Shown here piece by piece: positions 22,555 through 30,036 of a DNA stretch of 34,739 bases (position 1 is its first letter; the number at the start of each line of letters is the position of its first letter). Below the pieces are notes generated by a model. The model worked only from the letters and a program-made list of their open reading frames with translations, searched no databases and was not told where the DNA came from. The position numbers were made by a program, and so were the translations under genes. The DNA is from a virus: positions 1 to 34,739 of IMG/VR virus record IMGVR_UViG_3300006805_000019; one strand, written 5' to 3'.

Positions 22555-23571
22555 TTATCCGCGCGCTTTGATGCTCCTGAACTGTGCCGCCATCGAATCT
22601 TCCCAACTGGCCCCCGCTTTAGCCACCACCCCAACGCTACCCGGTCGTCGGGAGAGCGTGGTGAGTTTGGCTGCCGCTGCGGCTTCTGCCTTCTGCTTTG
22701 CAAGGGCGTCGGCTTGCGCCTTGGCCGCCTGCTCCGCTGCTACGAGCTTGCCTACATCCGGGTGGGCTTTTGTCGCCATGTCGTAAAGCTGGTCCAGTTC
22801 CATTCCTGGCTCGTACAGCTTCGCCATGAGCGGCTCGACCTGATCGAAGTGCGGGCGGTCCTTGCGGAAAGCCTCGACCTTCTTGCTGGCCTCTGTCAGC
22901 CTCGCCGTTTCAGCGGCTCGTTCCTGTGCAGTGAGATGGGATTTGATGGCGCCTAGCTCTTGGGCAAGCGCGCTATATTGCGGGTCCATCGGTTGCCCGA
23001 TGTTCTGTTGCGGGTTGATGCCGTACATTCTTGCGATTTCAGCAAGCGCAGCCGGTCCTTGGGTTCGTAGAGCGTGGTCCGCAGCCGCGAGACGCCGGAT
23101 ATATTCCTGCCTCGGGATTTGGTTCTGCTCGATGAACTCGCGGGCCGGTGCCAGCGCCTCGTCAATCGCCTCGTAAGACTTCAGCCGCTCCCCATCGGAA
23201 GTGATCTTCTTGTGGACTTCGCTTTCCCGGTCGGACCAGTACTTCTGGACCGTGGGTGGAAGCGCGCTCCACTGAGCCTTCACGTCCGCCGGCAGGGACT
23301 GGGGAGCGTCGATGACCTGTGGCACAGGGTCGGGCGCACCAGTCTGGGACTGGCCGGGTACCTTGAGTGTCGGCGTCGCGTCGGTCGCGCCAGCCTTCAC
23401 AATGAACTTGCCGTCGTCACCCTGCTCGGGCCGGCGGGACTTGATCTCTGCCATCGTCGCCGCCAGGGTATCGTCCATAGAACGATCTGCGGGCGGTGTC
23501 TCGACGGCAGGCGCTTCGATTACAGCGGCGGGCGTCGAGACTTCGGTGGTGGCAGCAATTTCTTCAGCCAT
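22555..23571 (-). CDS. Capsid scaffold protein
   Basis: A 338-aa protein with a Pro/Ala-rich N-terminus (MAEEIAATTEVSTPAAVIEAPA), a middle with the segment LPADVKAQWSALPPTVQKYWSDRESEV typical of phage scaffolds, a long charged coiled coil (ELGAIKSHLTAQERAAETARL), and an Ala/Lys-rich C-terminal region ending in a basic tail. It directs capsid assembly. Its position right before the capsid gene supports the call. Confidence 0.85.
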   Translation of the reverse strand: MAEEIAATTEVSTPAAVIEAPAVETPPADRSMDDTLAATMAEIKSRRPEQGDDGKFIVKAGATDATPTLKVPGQSQTGAPDPVPQVIDAPQSLPADVKAQWSALPPTVQKYWSDRESEVHKKITSDGERLKSYEAIDEALAPAREFIEQNQIPRQEYIRRLAAADHALRTQGPAALAEIARMYGINPQQNIGQPMDPQYSALAQELGAIKSHLTAQERAAETARLTEASKKVEAFRKDRPHFDQVEPLMAKLYEPGMELDQLYDMATKAHPDVGKLVAAEQAAKAQADALAKQKAEAAAAAKLTTLSRRPGSVGVVAKAGASWEDSMAAQFRSIKARG

Positions 23572-23577
23572 AGGTTA

Positions 23578-23910
23578 TCACCCCTTTGGGTTTACGGGCA
23601 AGCGATGAAAGCCCTCGCCGGGTGACGGGGCCTTTCGCTGTTCCCACTCTCCGCCGGCGCTCTCGGCGTACTTCTTGTTGTGGTAGGTCGGCTTGTATTC
23701 GGACGGATCGACGGGCCGGGAGCCGGAGCGCGCCAGATCGTCCCGGCGTGCACGGCGGCCCTCCACAGGCTTGTGCGTGATGGGCGAGACGTAGCTGGGT
23801 AGGTCGGACTGGATCATCGGCACAAACACGCCAGCGGGCGTTTTCATGGGCTTGCCGGTGGTCTTGCTGATCCATACGCCGTCAGCGTTGAGGGTGTAGC
23901 GTTCGATCAT
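23578..23910 (-). CDS. Small virion-module protein
   Basis: A 110-aa basic protein with conserved-looking phrases MIERYTLNADGVWISKTTGKPM and YVSPITHKPVEGRRARRDDL, followed by a KKYAESAGGEW segment. Proteins of this kind sit between portal and scaffold in many podoviruses and are of unknown function. Coupled to the truncated gene upstream by an ATGA overlap. Confidence 0.7.
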   Translation of the reverse strand: MIERYTLNADGVWISKTTGKPMKTPAGVFVPMIQSDLPSYVSPITHKPVEGRRARRDDLARSGSRPVDPSEYKPTYHNKKYAESAGGEWEQRKAPSPGEGFHRLPVNPKG

Positions 23911-24098
23911 TGGCTTTCACCCAGTGTGGGCGGGCGAGGCGTAAACCCTTCCGTTGCCAGAAGGCCAGCAGGATCAGCCGCCGCGCAATCGACAGGTTCG
24001 GCCCCGCTGAACACCTTCAGCACCGCAGCCGTGCCGATCTGCGTTTCGACCGCATCCAAGCGGGCGTTACGGACCAGAACGGAGAACTGGAAGGCCAT
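23907..24098 (-). pseudogene. Short, apparently truncated member of a small phage protein family
   Basis: A 63-aa product that begins like a widespread small phage protein (MAFQFSVLVRNARLDAVETQIGTAAVLKVFSG, then CAAADPAGLLAT). Relatives as I recall run on for about 110 residues with a helical-strand C-terminus; here the sequence breaks after LLAT into EGFTPRPPTLGESQ and stops. The next gene starts immediately (ATGA), so the missing part has been lost by deletion or replaced. It may still be translated. Starts in the portal stop (TGATG). Confidence 0.55.
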
Positions 24099-26518
24099 CA
24101 GTTAGCCCGCCCATTGGGCTTCTTGCGCGAACCAGCCGCGCGGCCATCCGGTCCCCGGACAAGCTCGGTCGGGGCCATGATAGCCTTGCCAAGAGCCTCC
24201 AGCCCGCCGCCGATAGCTTGGCCTTGCGCGAGGATGGCCTGGATCAGCGCCTTGTTCTCGTTCTTGTCGTCGGCCTCGTCGGCCTTTTCCTGTGCCGCGC
24301 TTTCCATGCCGCGCATGGCGTCTTCGTCGGCCATCGCGCGCTCCCGGCCAAACTTCTCGCGCTCCATGCCCATCGAGTGCTGGCGGTCTGCCTGCTTGTG
24401 GAAGGCATCCACGGCCAGCGTCTCACGGTGCTGCGTCGCGCGGGTGGCAATGTCGCGTTCCTTCAGCGCCAGTTCCTTCATCTTCAAGTCCAGTTCCGCG
24501 CCCTTGTATTGGGCCTCAAGTGCTAGGACCGCCTGCTGGTGCTGGGCCTCCTGCTGGAGCCGGGTCTGCTCGATGGTGTGCTTGCCAAGGGCTTCCTGCT
24601 GGTCGAGTTGCAGCCTGCCCTGCCGCTCCATAGCGTCGGCCTTGGCCTTCTCGGCCTCGATCTGGATTTGCGGGTCAACCGGAGGAGGCTGCGGCGGTTC
24701 CTTGGCCTTCTGCTCCAGCCGGCGCTGCATGTCGTCCAGGATGTTCTCCGCCTCGCGGCCCAGCTTGAAGTTGCGGGCGAATGTCCTCAACAGGCCCACC
24801 GCCTCCTCGGGCGTAATCATGCCCGCCTGTACCGCAGGGCCGATGGACTGGATGAACTGCCCGAAGCCCGTCACGAAGCCCGCCACGTTCTCCTGCGCGC
24901 GGCCCAGATCGGCCTTGATCGTGCCGTCCGTCTCAATGTCGATTGAAAACTCGCGGGCGAGGTCGGTCTTCATCAACTGTTGCTGCTCGGGGGTCAGCGC
25001 AATCCCCGTCATCGCCTCCCATTCCTCTGGCGTAAAATGCTCGGCCATCAGGTCGGAGGTGAGCCTCATCAGGTCGCGGGCATGGACCTGTATGTCACGC
25101 TGGGCGCTCTGCAAGCGAAGGCTACCCCACTCGGCTTTCAGCTTCTGTGCGCCCAAGGTTTCGTTCGCCTTGGTGCTGCCCCGGAGAATGTCAGCCACGC
25201 CGGTCAATTCATAGATCGTCTGCTTGCAGACCTCGCGGGCCTCATACAGCGCCTTGATCGTCTCAATGGCTTGCTGGATGGGCATCAGCCAGAAGGCCTT
25301 CTCGATCTGTCCTTGGACTAGCGCGCGAGCGGCGTCGGGGGCCGGTGCCATCTCGCCATCGTCAAGGTTCTTCATGGCCTGCACGGCCTTCTCGAAAGCG
25401 CCGTCGTACACGCCTCTCCAGCGGATGACCTTGATAAGCGCGGAGATACGCCGCGTCAGGCTGTTCATCTCCTCCTGCTGGGCCTTCCACACCACGAACG
25501 GGCAGATCGGGACCATGCTGTCGGTGGTTTTGATGGCGTAGAGCGGCTTGGGGACGGGGAAGAAGCCGCGCAGCTTGTACGGGTCGTCCTCGATCTTCAG
25601 CGGGCCGTCATCGTAGCTTTCCGCGAGGTAGATCACCTTGCGGGTGCCACGGTCCCAAATCTCCCAAACGCGGGCGCGCTTGAACGTGTCGGGCGTTGAG
25701 GCCGTCTTGTCGGGCGCACCCTCGACCGTCGCGTCGAGGTTGACCTTCTCGCCAATGGTCGGGTTGAGGCCCGTCAGTTCGTCGCGCGTGTAGAGCCACA
25801 GGAACGCGATCCAAGGCATATCCTGCCAGCGTTTGGCGGGGCCGATGCGAAATTCGTCCCAGATGACCGGCTCCCAGCTTATGTGCTTGGAAACCACCGC
25901 GCCAGGAATGGCGTTTCCCGTCTCGGGGTCGGTCACGTCCGGGCCGTTTACCAGATTGACCCGCAGGCGCGTCACGGCGCGACCCAGCAGTTCCCGGTCC
26001 TTCACCGCCGACTGCATGGCGTCGTCATAGTCGTACATGTCGGACTGGACGGAGATAGCGCGCTCGATGCTCTGCGATACGTTGCGGCGGTCGGCGTTGG
26101 TCTTGTCGGCAATCGCCTTGGCCTGCTCGATCTGCATGGCTGCCGTTTGCTGGGCTTGCTGCTGGGCGGCGGGGTCTTGCATCTCGGGGCCGCCGTTGTG
26201 GCCCATCATCATCGGCGGGGTGTTCGGCGTCGCCTCTCCAAATCGCGGGCGCACATCTGCCGCCGGCTCGCTGTTGTAGATCGCGGGGCAAGTCGTCTGG
26301 ATGTTTGCATAGAGGATGTTGAATTTAGGACCGCGATAGTCCGTCTCTGTGCGGAACTGGTCGATGGCGGCCTTTGCGTCCTTGCGCCAGTCCGTTTCGG
26401 TCTTGGTCGCAAGCTCGATGGCGCTCATCCAGTACTTGTGGAAATCGCGCTGGCTCTTGATCGTCTGCTGAAGCGTTTCGACTGTGCCGGTATCGGCTTG
26501 GGTTACTTCATCCGCCAT
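24098..26518 (-). CDS. Portal protein, P22-type
   Basis: An 806-aa portal, the size of the P22 gp1-like group. It starts MADEVTQADTG, then helices and the stem region; WRGVYDGAFEKAVQAMKNLDDGEMAP and QTIYELTGVADILRGSTKANETLGAQKLKAEWG are typical of this family, followed by a long helical barrel rich in Gln, Glu and Lys. The ATG at 26518 has GAGG five bases upstream; an upstream in-frame ATG at 26599 is rejected because it belongs to the neighbour. It forms the dodecameric DNA entry ring. Confidence 0.9.
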   Translation of the reverse strand: MADEVTQADTGTVETLQQTIKSQRDFHKYWMSAIELATKTETDWRKDAKAAIDQFRTETDYRGPKFNILYANIQTTCPAIYNSEPAADVRPRFGEATPNTPPMMMGHNGGPEMQDPAAQQQAQQTAAMQIEQAKAIADKTNADRRNVSQSIERAISVQSDMYDYDDAMQSAVKDRELLGRAVTRLRVNLVNGPDVTDPETGNAIPGAVVSKHISWEPVIWDEFRIGPAKRWQDMPWIAFLWLYTRDELTGLNPTIGEKVNLDATVEGAPDKTASTPDTFKRARVWEIWDRGTRKVIYLAESYDDGPLKIEDDPYKLRGFFPVPKPLYAIKTTDSMVPICPFVVWKAQQEEMNSLTRRISALIKVIRWRGVYDGAFEKAVQAMKNLDDGEMAPAPDAARALVQGQIEKAFWLMPIQQAIETIKALYEAREVCKQTIYELTGVADILRGSTKANETLGAQKLKAEWGSLRLQSAQRDIQVHARDLMRLTSDLMAEHFTPEEWEAMTGIALTPEQQQLMKTDLAREFSIDIETDGTIKADLGRAQENVAGFVTGFGQFIQSIGPAVQAGMITPEEAVGLLRTFARNFKLGREAENILDDMQRRLEQKAKEPPQPPPVDPQIQIEAEKAKADAMERQGRLQLDQQEALGKHTIEQTRLQQEAQHQQAVLALEAQYKGAELDLKMKELALKERDIATRATQHRETLAVDAFHKQADRQHSMGMEREKFGRERAMADEDAMRGMESAAQEKADEADDKNENKALIQAILAQGQAIGGGLEALGKAIMAPTELVRGPDGRAAGSRKKPNGRAN

Positions 26519-26753
26519 GCAGCCTCGCAATTGACAGCCGCTCGCGCAGATGCCCCATTTCACCGCATAGCTCAGCAACAACCGCGTGGGCGTCGGCATC
26601 GCGCGCCACCACGTCGAGGCCGTGCTTGCCCAGAACCGATAGAACGCGCTCGCAGCCGGTGTCTATGCCCATTTCGGACAGGGCCGCACCCAAGCGGACC
26701 ATGTATTCGCTTCCCATGCCCATGTCGTGAAGCGCGTGGATGGGGATGGTCAT
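26508..26753 (-). CDS. Small hypothetical protein between terminase and portal
   Basis: An 81-aa protein rich in Met, Gly and Leu (MTIPIHALHDMGMGSEYMVRLG). Overlaps the 57-aa gene (ATGA) and shares 11 bases with the portal start. No family recognised. Position between terminase and portal is the only clue. Confidence 0.65.
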   Translation of the reverse strand: MTIPIHALHDMGMGSEYMVRLGAALSEMGIDTGCERVLSVLGKHGLDVVARDADAHAVVAELCGEMGHLRERLSIARLHGG

Positions 26754-26923
26754 GCGCGGGCCTTCTTGCGGGCGCGGCAGGCGCGTTGTTTGTCCGCCTC
26801 GGATGCGTGGATGCGAGGGCGTCCGCCCTTGCCGGGTTTCGTAACAGCGCGCGCTAGTTTCGTGACAAGTTTCGTGACAGGGCCACGCTGGATGGGTTCG
26901 CCGTCGCCCTTGATCTTAATCAC
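26750..26923 (-). CDS. Small basic protein with VTK repeats and AT-hook-like core
   Basis: A 57-aa protein starting VIKIKGDGEP and containing VTKLVTKLARAVTKPGKGGRPRIHAS. GRPR resembles an AT-hook core; it is followed by an Arg/Lys-rich helix (ADKQRACRARKKARA). It begins at GTG in the terminase stop (GTGA) and ends in the next start (ATGA). These exact overlaps are strong evidence for a real gene. DNA binding near the packaging genes is plausible but inferred. Confidence 0.68.
   Translation of the reverse strand: MIKIKGDGEPIQRGPVTKLVTKLARAVTKPGKGGRPRIHASEADKQRACRARKKARA
26836..26879 (-). repeat. Three copies of an 11-bp repeat (TGTYACGAAAC)
   Basis: Minus-strand copies of TGTCACGAAAC, two exact (26857-26867 and 26869-26879) and one with T at the fourth position (26836-26846), encode the three VTK units. 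Spacing is 12 and 21 bases, so they stay in one reading frame. Small protein repeats or DNA-binding sites are both possible. Confidence 0.65.
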
Positions 26924-28278
26924 GCTTCCGCATCCTTCCGGCGCTTGGTCTGTCGCTCAACCATCTCCTTTATGGAGAGGTTGCTGGAGATTGTACCATC
27001 TCCGGTGCCAATGTAGAAATCGACCGGGCTTTTGGGCGCCGGCTCGGTCGCGCGCAGTTCCCGCCAGCCGATCGACAGGTATCTCCAGGCGTCCGCCGCG
27101 TGGCTCGACCAATCGTGCAGCGGCGTGGGTTTCAGCACCTTCCGCTCCTCGTCGTATTCGGCCCTGTATTGCTTCAACGCCTCGATGCCTTCAGCGCATT
27201 TGGTGCGGTCAAAGCGGGCCAATGGGATCGTTGTGCGCCCCGCCTGGATGCCGTCCATTAGCCTGTGATCCGGCACCACCCAAGGCTGGAGGTTGAGGTT
27301 TTGCATGATCTCGATGCGCGTGCGGCCCGATCCCCATTCCTTGACCTTCGCGTCATGCGGAACAAGGCAATAGCCCAGCTTGTAGCCCTTGCCGTGAAGC
27401 ACCTCGGCATAGTGATCGACGCCAACGCCGGAGGCTTCGTAGTAGTCCACCACGTTTACGCCGCCCATCAAGGGCTGAAAAAACCAGATGGCGGTGCTGT
27501 CCCGGACGCCCAAGTCCCATGCGGTGTAGACGGGGCTTTCCGGGTCTACAGGCACGTTTGCAATGCGCCCTGCCGTGTCGGCCTGCCCCATCTCGCGGCC
27601 CCAGTAGGCCCCTGTAATGGCCGCCTCAAACGAGCATTCAAATTCCTGCTCGTATTGCTCCGGGGACATGAGCTTGCGGGCGCTGTCCAGTTCGTCTTGT
27701 GCCACAAGGCCCGTCTCGCTGGCCTTCAGCATCACGCCGTACCATTCGTCGTCGTTCTGTGACGCCTGCCACGCCTTGTAGAAATCGTTGTGGCCGCGCG
27801 GCGTGCCGATCAGCGTCAGCGAGCCTCTTCGGTCTGACAGAGCGGGCCGGATGATTTCAGGGAGCATTCGTGGACGCATGTCAGCAAATTCATCGAGTAC
27901 GCAGTCATCCAGGTATATCCCCCGCATTCCATCGGGATTATCAGCGCCATAAAGTCGAACCCGTCCGCCGTTTGGGAGGTCGATCCTGAGTTCGGATTCG
28001 TTGGCCACAGTCCCCGGAATGACTGCACTGAAGCGTTTGAGATAGGTCCATGCAACATCTTTGGATTGTTTGAAAAGAGGCGCGACATATGCGGTGCGGG
28101 GTTCTGGGTGCTGGCATGTGAGTGCAGAGCGGATCAAGTGATTGATGCAAGCCACAGTCTTACCCGCCCGCCTGTGTGCCACAATTACCCGCCACCGATG
28201 CGGGGTGTTGTGGAACGCCATAAAGTGCAGCCTCGGACTGTAAGGAATAATTACGCGTTTTTGGCCTAAGACCGGCAT
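26920..28278 (-). CDS. Terminase large subunit
   Basis: A 452-aa packaging motor ATPase and nuclease. Walker A is AHRRAGKTV (residues 34-42), Walker B with catalytic Asp-Glu lies in IYLDDCVLDEF (129-130). The C-terminal nuclease carries AWDLGVRDSTAIWFF, VPHDAKVKEWGSGRTRIE and HDWSSHAADAWRYL, as in headful or cohesive-type terminases of podoviruses. The ATG at 28278 is preferred because the family begins close to PVLGQKRVIIPYSPR; the frame to 28413 is mainly endonuclease-coding sequence. The terminase subunits are split by a LAGLIDADG gene. Confidence 0.92.
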   Translation of the reverse strand: MPVLGQKRVIIPYSPRLHFMAFHNTPHRWRVIVAHRRAGKTVACINHLIRSALTCQHPEPRTAYVAPLFKQSKDVAWTYLKRFSAVIPGTVANESELRIDLPNGGRVRLYGADNPDGMRGIYLDDCVLDEFADMRPRMLPEIIRPALSDRRGSLTLIGTPRGHNDFYKAWQASQNDDEWYGVMLKASETGLVAQDELDSARKLMSPEQYEQEFECSFEAAITGAYWGREMGQADTAGRIANVPVDPESPVYTAWDLGVRDSTAIWFFQPLMGGVNVVDYYEASGVGVDHYAEVLHGKGYKLGYCLVPHDAKVKEWGSGRTRIEIMQNLNLQPWVVPDHRLMDGIQAGRTTIPLARFDRTKCAEGIEALKQYRAEYDEERKVLKPTPLHDWSSHAADAWRYLSIGWRELRATEPAPKSPVDFYIGTGDGTISSNLSIKEMVERQTKRRKDAEA

Positions 28279-28669
28279 GATCGCGGATGCCCCTGATTTC
28301 GTTAAGAAGCGCGAGGCGCGCATTGATCGCGGCCTGCCCAGAGCGGATGCCCGGTCTACCCGGCGGTAGGTCAGCGAAGCGAAGCGCGACCTCAACCTGA
28401 TCTGCTTTCGCAATCAAATGCGGCTGTATCTCTCGGAGAAAGGCCGCCGCTATGCGGGAGCAAGCGACCCACGCAGAGCAGGATATGGTTTTTGAGTGCT
28501 GAACGCTGCCGCCAAAGCGGGCCTTGATAAGCTCAAGGGGCATCGTATCCCGTTGAACAATTTGGCACCTCAACTCAAACAGCATGTAACGGCCAGCATG
28601 AGTGCGAAGTAAGCGGATATCAACAGTGCCTTCGCCGTCGAAGAAACCGGCGGTCCAGGCGGGGGTCAC
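28160..28669 (-). CDS. LAGLIDADG homing endonuclease
   Basis: A 169-aa protein with one LAGLIDADG motif: AWTAGFFDGEGTVDIR at residues 4-19. It continues with CQIVQRDTMPLELIKARFGGSV, typical of the fold. One motif per chain means a homodimer. The GTG at 28669 overlaps the small-terminase stop as GTGA. Its last 119 bases overlap the start of the large terminase in another frame, so the C-terminal part (after about residue 130) has been taken from the terminase 5' end. No intron or intein is visible; it is a free-standing gene inserted between the two subunits. Confidence 0.85.
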   Translation of the reverse strand: MTPAWTAGFFDGEGTVDIRLLRTHAGRYMLFELRCQIVQRDTMPLELIKARFGGSVQHSKTISCSAWVACSRIAAAFLREIQPHLIAKADQVEVALRFADLPPGRPGIRSGQAAINARLALLNEIRGIRDHAGLRPKTRNYSLQSEAALYGVPQHPASVAGNCGTQAGG

Positions 28670-28932
28670 TGCGGCGGGAGCCACGATATCGCCAATGCAA
28701 TCGGGCCGCCGTCGTTACCCGTTACGGCTTGGGGAACCTTGCCGTCTAGGCGGTCGCCAAATTCGCGGGCAGCCGCTACATCGCCATTTGCTGCGGCGTT
28801 TACCAGCGCACGCGCGGCCATCTCCAGCTTCTTTGGACCCTTGCGACCCTCGGCAAAGTCGAGCGCGGCTTTTCGTAACGCATTAGCCCAAATGCGGTCT
28901 GTCTTTGCGCCTTTTGGTCTACCAGCTGGCAT
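28666..28932 (-). CDS. Terminase small subunit-like protein
   Basis: An 88-aa protein: MAPAG-type opening MPAGRPKGAKTDRIWANALRKAALDFAEG, a helical middle KLEMAARALVNAAANGDVAAAREFGDRLDGKVPQ and a short tail. The GRPKGAKTDR start and the DRLDGKVPQ phrase are common in small phage DNA-binding terminase partners. It lies upstream of the large subunit, separated by the homing gene. No strong Shine-Dalgarno precedes ATG 28932. Confidence 0.75.
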   Translation of the reverse strand: MPAGRPKGAKTDRIWANALRKAALDFAEGRKGPKKLEMAARALVNAAANGDVAAAREFGDRLDGKVPQAVTGNDGGPIALAISWLPPQ

Positions 28933-28961
28933 TTAATTACTGGCGTCCTAACCCTTTGTAA

Positions 28962-29228
28962 CTAAACAGCGTTCAGTGATTGAAGCTTGTCGGGATGGCG
29001 CGAGCATACAGCGAAATGCCCGTTCCCCCAAACTTGGCCGCATTCAACGCATGGTCTCTTGGGACGGCGGCCATTTGTGGCGTCTAGGACTGCCTTTGCT
29101 TCGTCCCGATAGGCTTCCCATGCGGGATACGAAAAGCTGGAGCGGTGATAGTCCTGCAAGCGGCGGTCTGGGTTTTCCCCTCGCTTCACGCAAAGGGCGC
29201 GGGCCGCTTTTTCGATCTGGTCGCTCAT
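28962..29228 (-). CDS. Small hypothetical protein with cysteine pair
   Basis: An 88-aa protein starting MSDQIEKAARALCVKRGENPDRRL; PAWEAYRDEAKAVLDA resembles a sequence in the plus-strand 99-aa protein (3665). The C-terminus has CVECGQVWGNGHFAVC, which could bind zinc. Start 29228 follows the family pattern; the longer frame to 29264 is untypical. Its ATG overlaps the 20-aa frame (ATGA). Function unknown. Confidence 0.7.
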   Translation of the reverse strand: MSDQIEKAARALCVKRGENPDRRLQDYHRSSFSYPAWEAYRDEAKAVLDATNGRRPKRPCVECGQVWGNGHFAVCSRHPDKLQSLNAV

Positions 29229-29287
29229 GTCACGAAATATCCAGCGGGGGCTGCGTAGGTCCAAAAGCGGCGGCGGGAGATGGTCAT
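29225..29287 (-). CDS. Very short ORF coupled to its neighbours
   Basis: A 20-aa frame starting MTISRRRFWTYAAP. Both ends overlap neighbours by four bases (ATGA at 29284-29287 and 29225-29228), like the real genes around it. It has no ribosome site of its own. It could be a small coupled peptide or a chance frame; the perfect tiling is the only argument for it. Confidence 0.3.
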   Translation of the reverse strand: MTISRRRFWTYAAPAGYFVT

Positions 29288-29385
29288 GTGGCGTTCAGTG
29301 ACGGATTGCGCGCGCGATTTACCGCGTCGGCCAGCCTCTCCAGGGCCTCTGCGATGCGCTTGGCGGTTTCCTCGCTGACGATCAC
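29284..29385 (-). CDS. Very small hypothetical protein
   Basis: A 33-aa frame (VIVSEETAKRIAEALERLADA opening, ending in NPSLNAT) with one amphipathic helix. AAAGGAT lies seven bases before the GTG at 29385 and the TGA overlaps the next frame. No family recognised. Confidence 0.45.
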   Translation of the reverse strand: MIVSEETAKRIAEALERLADAVNRARNPSLNAT

Positions 29386-29593
29386 GCGGGTATCCTTTCA
29401 AAGCGTTAGCTGCTGCGGGCCGGGCTTGATACCGGCTTCCAAGGGTTATCTATGCCTTGGGGTCCGCCGGGTTGCACGGCGACAGTCCGGCCGCTTGCGC
29501 GACGACCCTCACCTCATACCGCGTGTCCTTCCACGCCGCCGCAGCTTTGGCATGTTGCCTGCCTATTGGGGGGAAATCAATGGGGATTGGGGG
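29386..29593 (-). other. Longest stretch without a conventional gene
   Basis: About 208 bases with no ordinary start-to-stop gene. On the minus strand, after the stop of the 73-aa gene at 29594, the same frame stays open from 29593 to the TAG at 29450 and reads IDFPPIGRQH, then a helix AKAAAAWKDTRYEVRVV. It has no ATG, GTG or TTG at a useful place; only an ATT at 29581 would give a 43-aa product. It could be a gene remnant or a stop-codon read-through extension. A short inverted repeat GCCGG/CCGGC lies at 29419-29436. Confidence 0.5.
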
Positions 29594-29815
29594 TTAGCGT
29601 CGCCCATAGCTCCAGTTAGGATCGACCCGTATCTCGGGCTGCGGCACGTCCACCACCTCGCCCGTCTCGTCCAGCACGACAACCCAAATCCTGTGGCCGT
29701 CGATGCCGCAGCGTTCCCAGGCGTAGCACCATCCGCGTTTGCTGGTGGCTTTCACGCCTTTCGGCAGGGTCTTGGCCGTGATTTCGACCGGGATGGGTGG
29801 GTCAAGCCGGTGCAT
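29594..29815 (-). CDS. Small hypothetical protein
   Basis: A 73-aa protein (MHRLDPPIPVEITAKTLPKGV, then WVVVLDETGEVVDVP) with a conserved look: it resembles small phage proteins starting with RLDPP and a WVV-LDETGE strand pair. It overlaps the previous gene by 14 bases. Downstream its frame stays open beyond its TAA (see 29386-29593). Confidence 0.68.
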   Translation of the reverse strand: MHRLDPPIPVEITAKTLPKGVKATSKRGWCYAWERCGIDGHRIWVVVLDETGEVVDVPQPEIRVDPNWSYGRR

Positions 29816-29984
29816 TGATTTTCGGCCCTACGCGCCAGATTTTGCCTCGATGCAATTCAAGATAGCACGCCATGCGCCAGCGGAAACCGTCTTGGGGGTA
29901 GGCTGTGCATTTACCCCAATGAGCGGGCTGCCAAGGCTCGTCAGATGTGCGTTTGATCCAGTACCATCCGGCGGGTCTATTCAC
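29802..29984 (-). CDS. Small hypothetical protein
   Basis: A 60-aa protein beginning VNRPAGWYWIKRTSDEPWQPAHWG. The GWYW...W..A.W pattern is frequent in small phage proteins of unknown role. The GTG at 29984 has GGGAG seven bases upstream; the longer frame to 30092 overlaps the helicase gene and has no ribosome site. Function unknown. Confidence 0.68.
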   Translation of the reverse strand: MNRPAGWYWIKRTSDEPWQPAHWGKCTAYPQDGFRWRMACYLELHRGKIWRVGPKINAPA

Positions 29985-30036
29985 ACGTCCGCTCCCTTTC
30001 TGCTCCAGCCATAGACCCGCACCCGCTAATGCCTCA

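Noticed and set aside
23910-25214. A 434-codon plus-strand frame opposite the portal gene
   Set aside because: Ser/Cys/Arg-rich shadow of the portal gene with no domains or start signals. The same applies to the plus-strand frame 25883-26857.
28279-28413. Extension of the terminase large subunit to 28413
   Set aside because: The extra 45 residues are Arg/Ser-rich and lie in the LAGLIDADG gene; terminase homology begins just after 28278.
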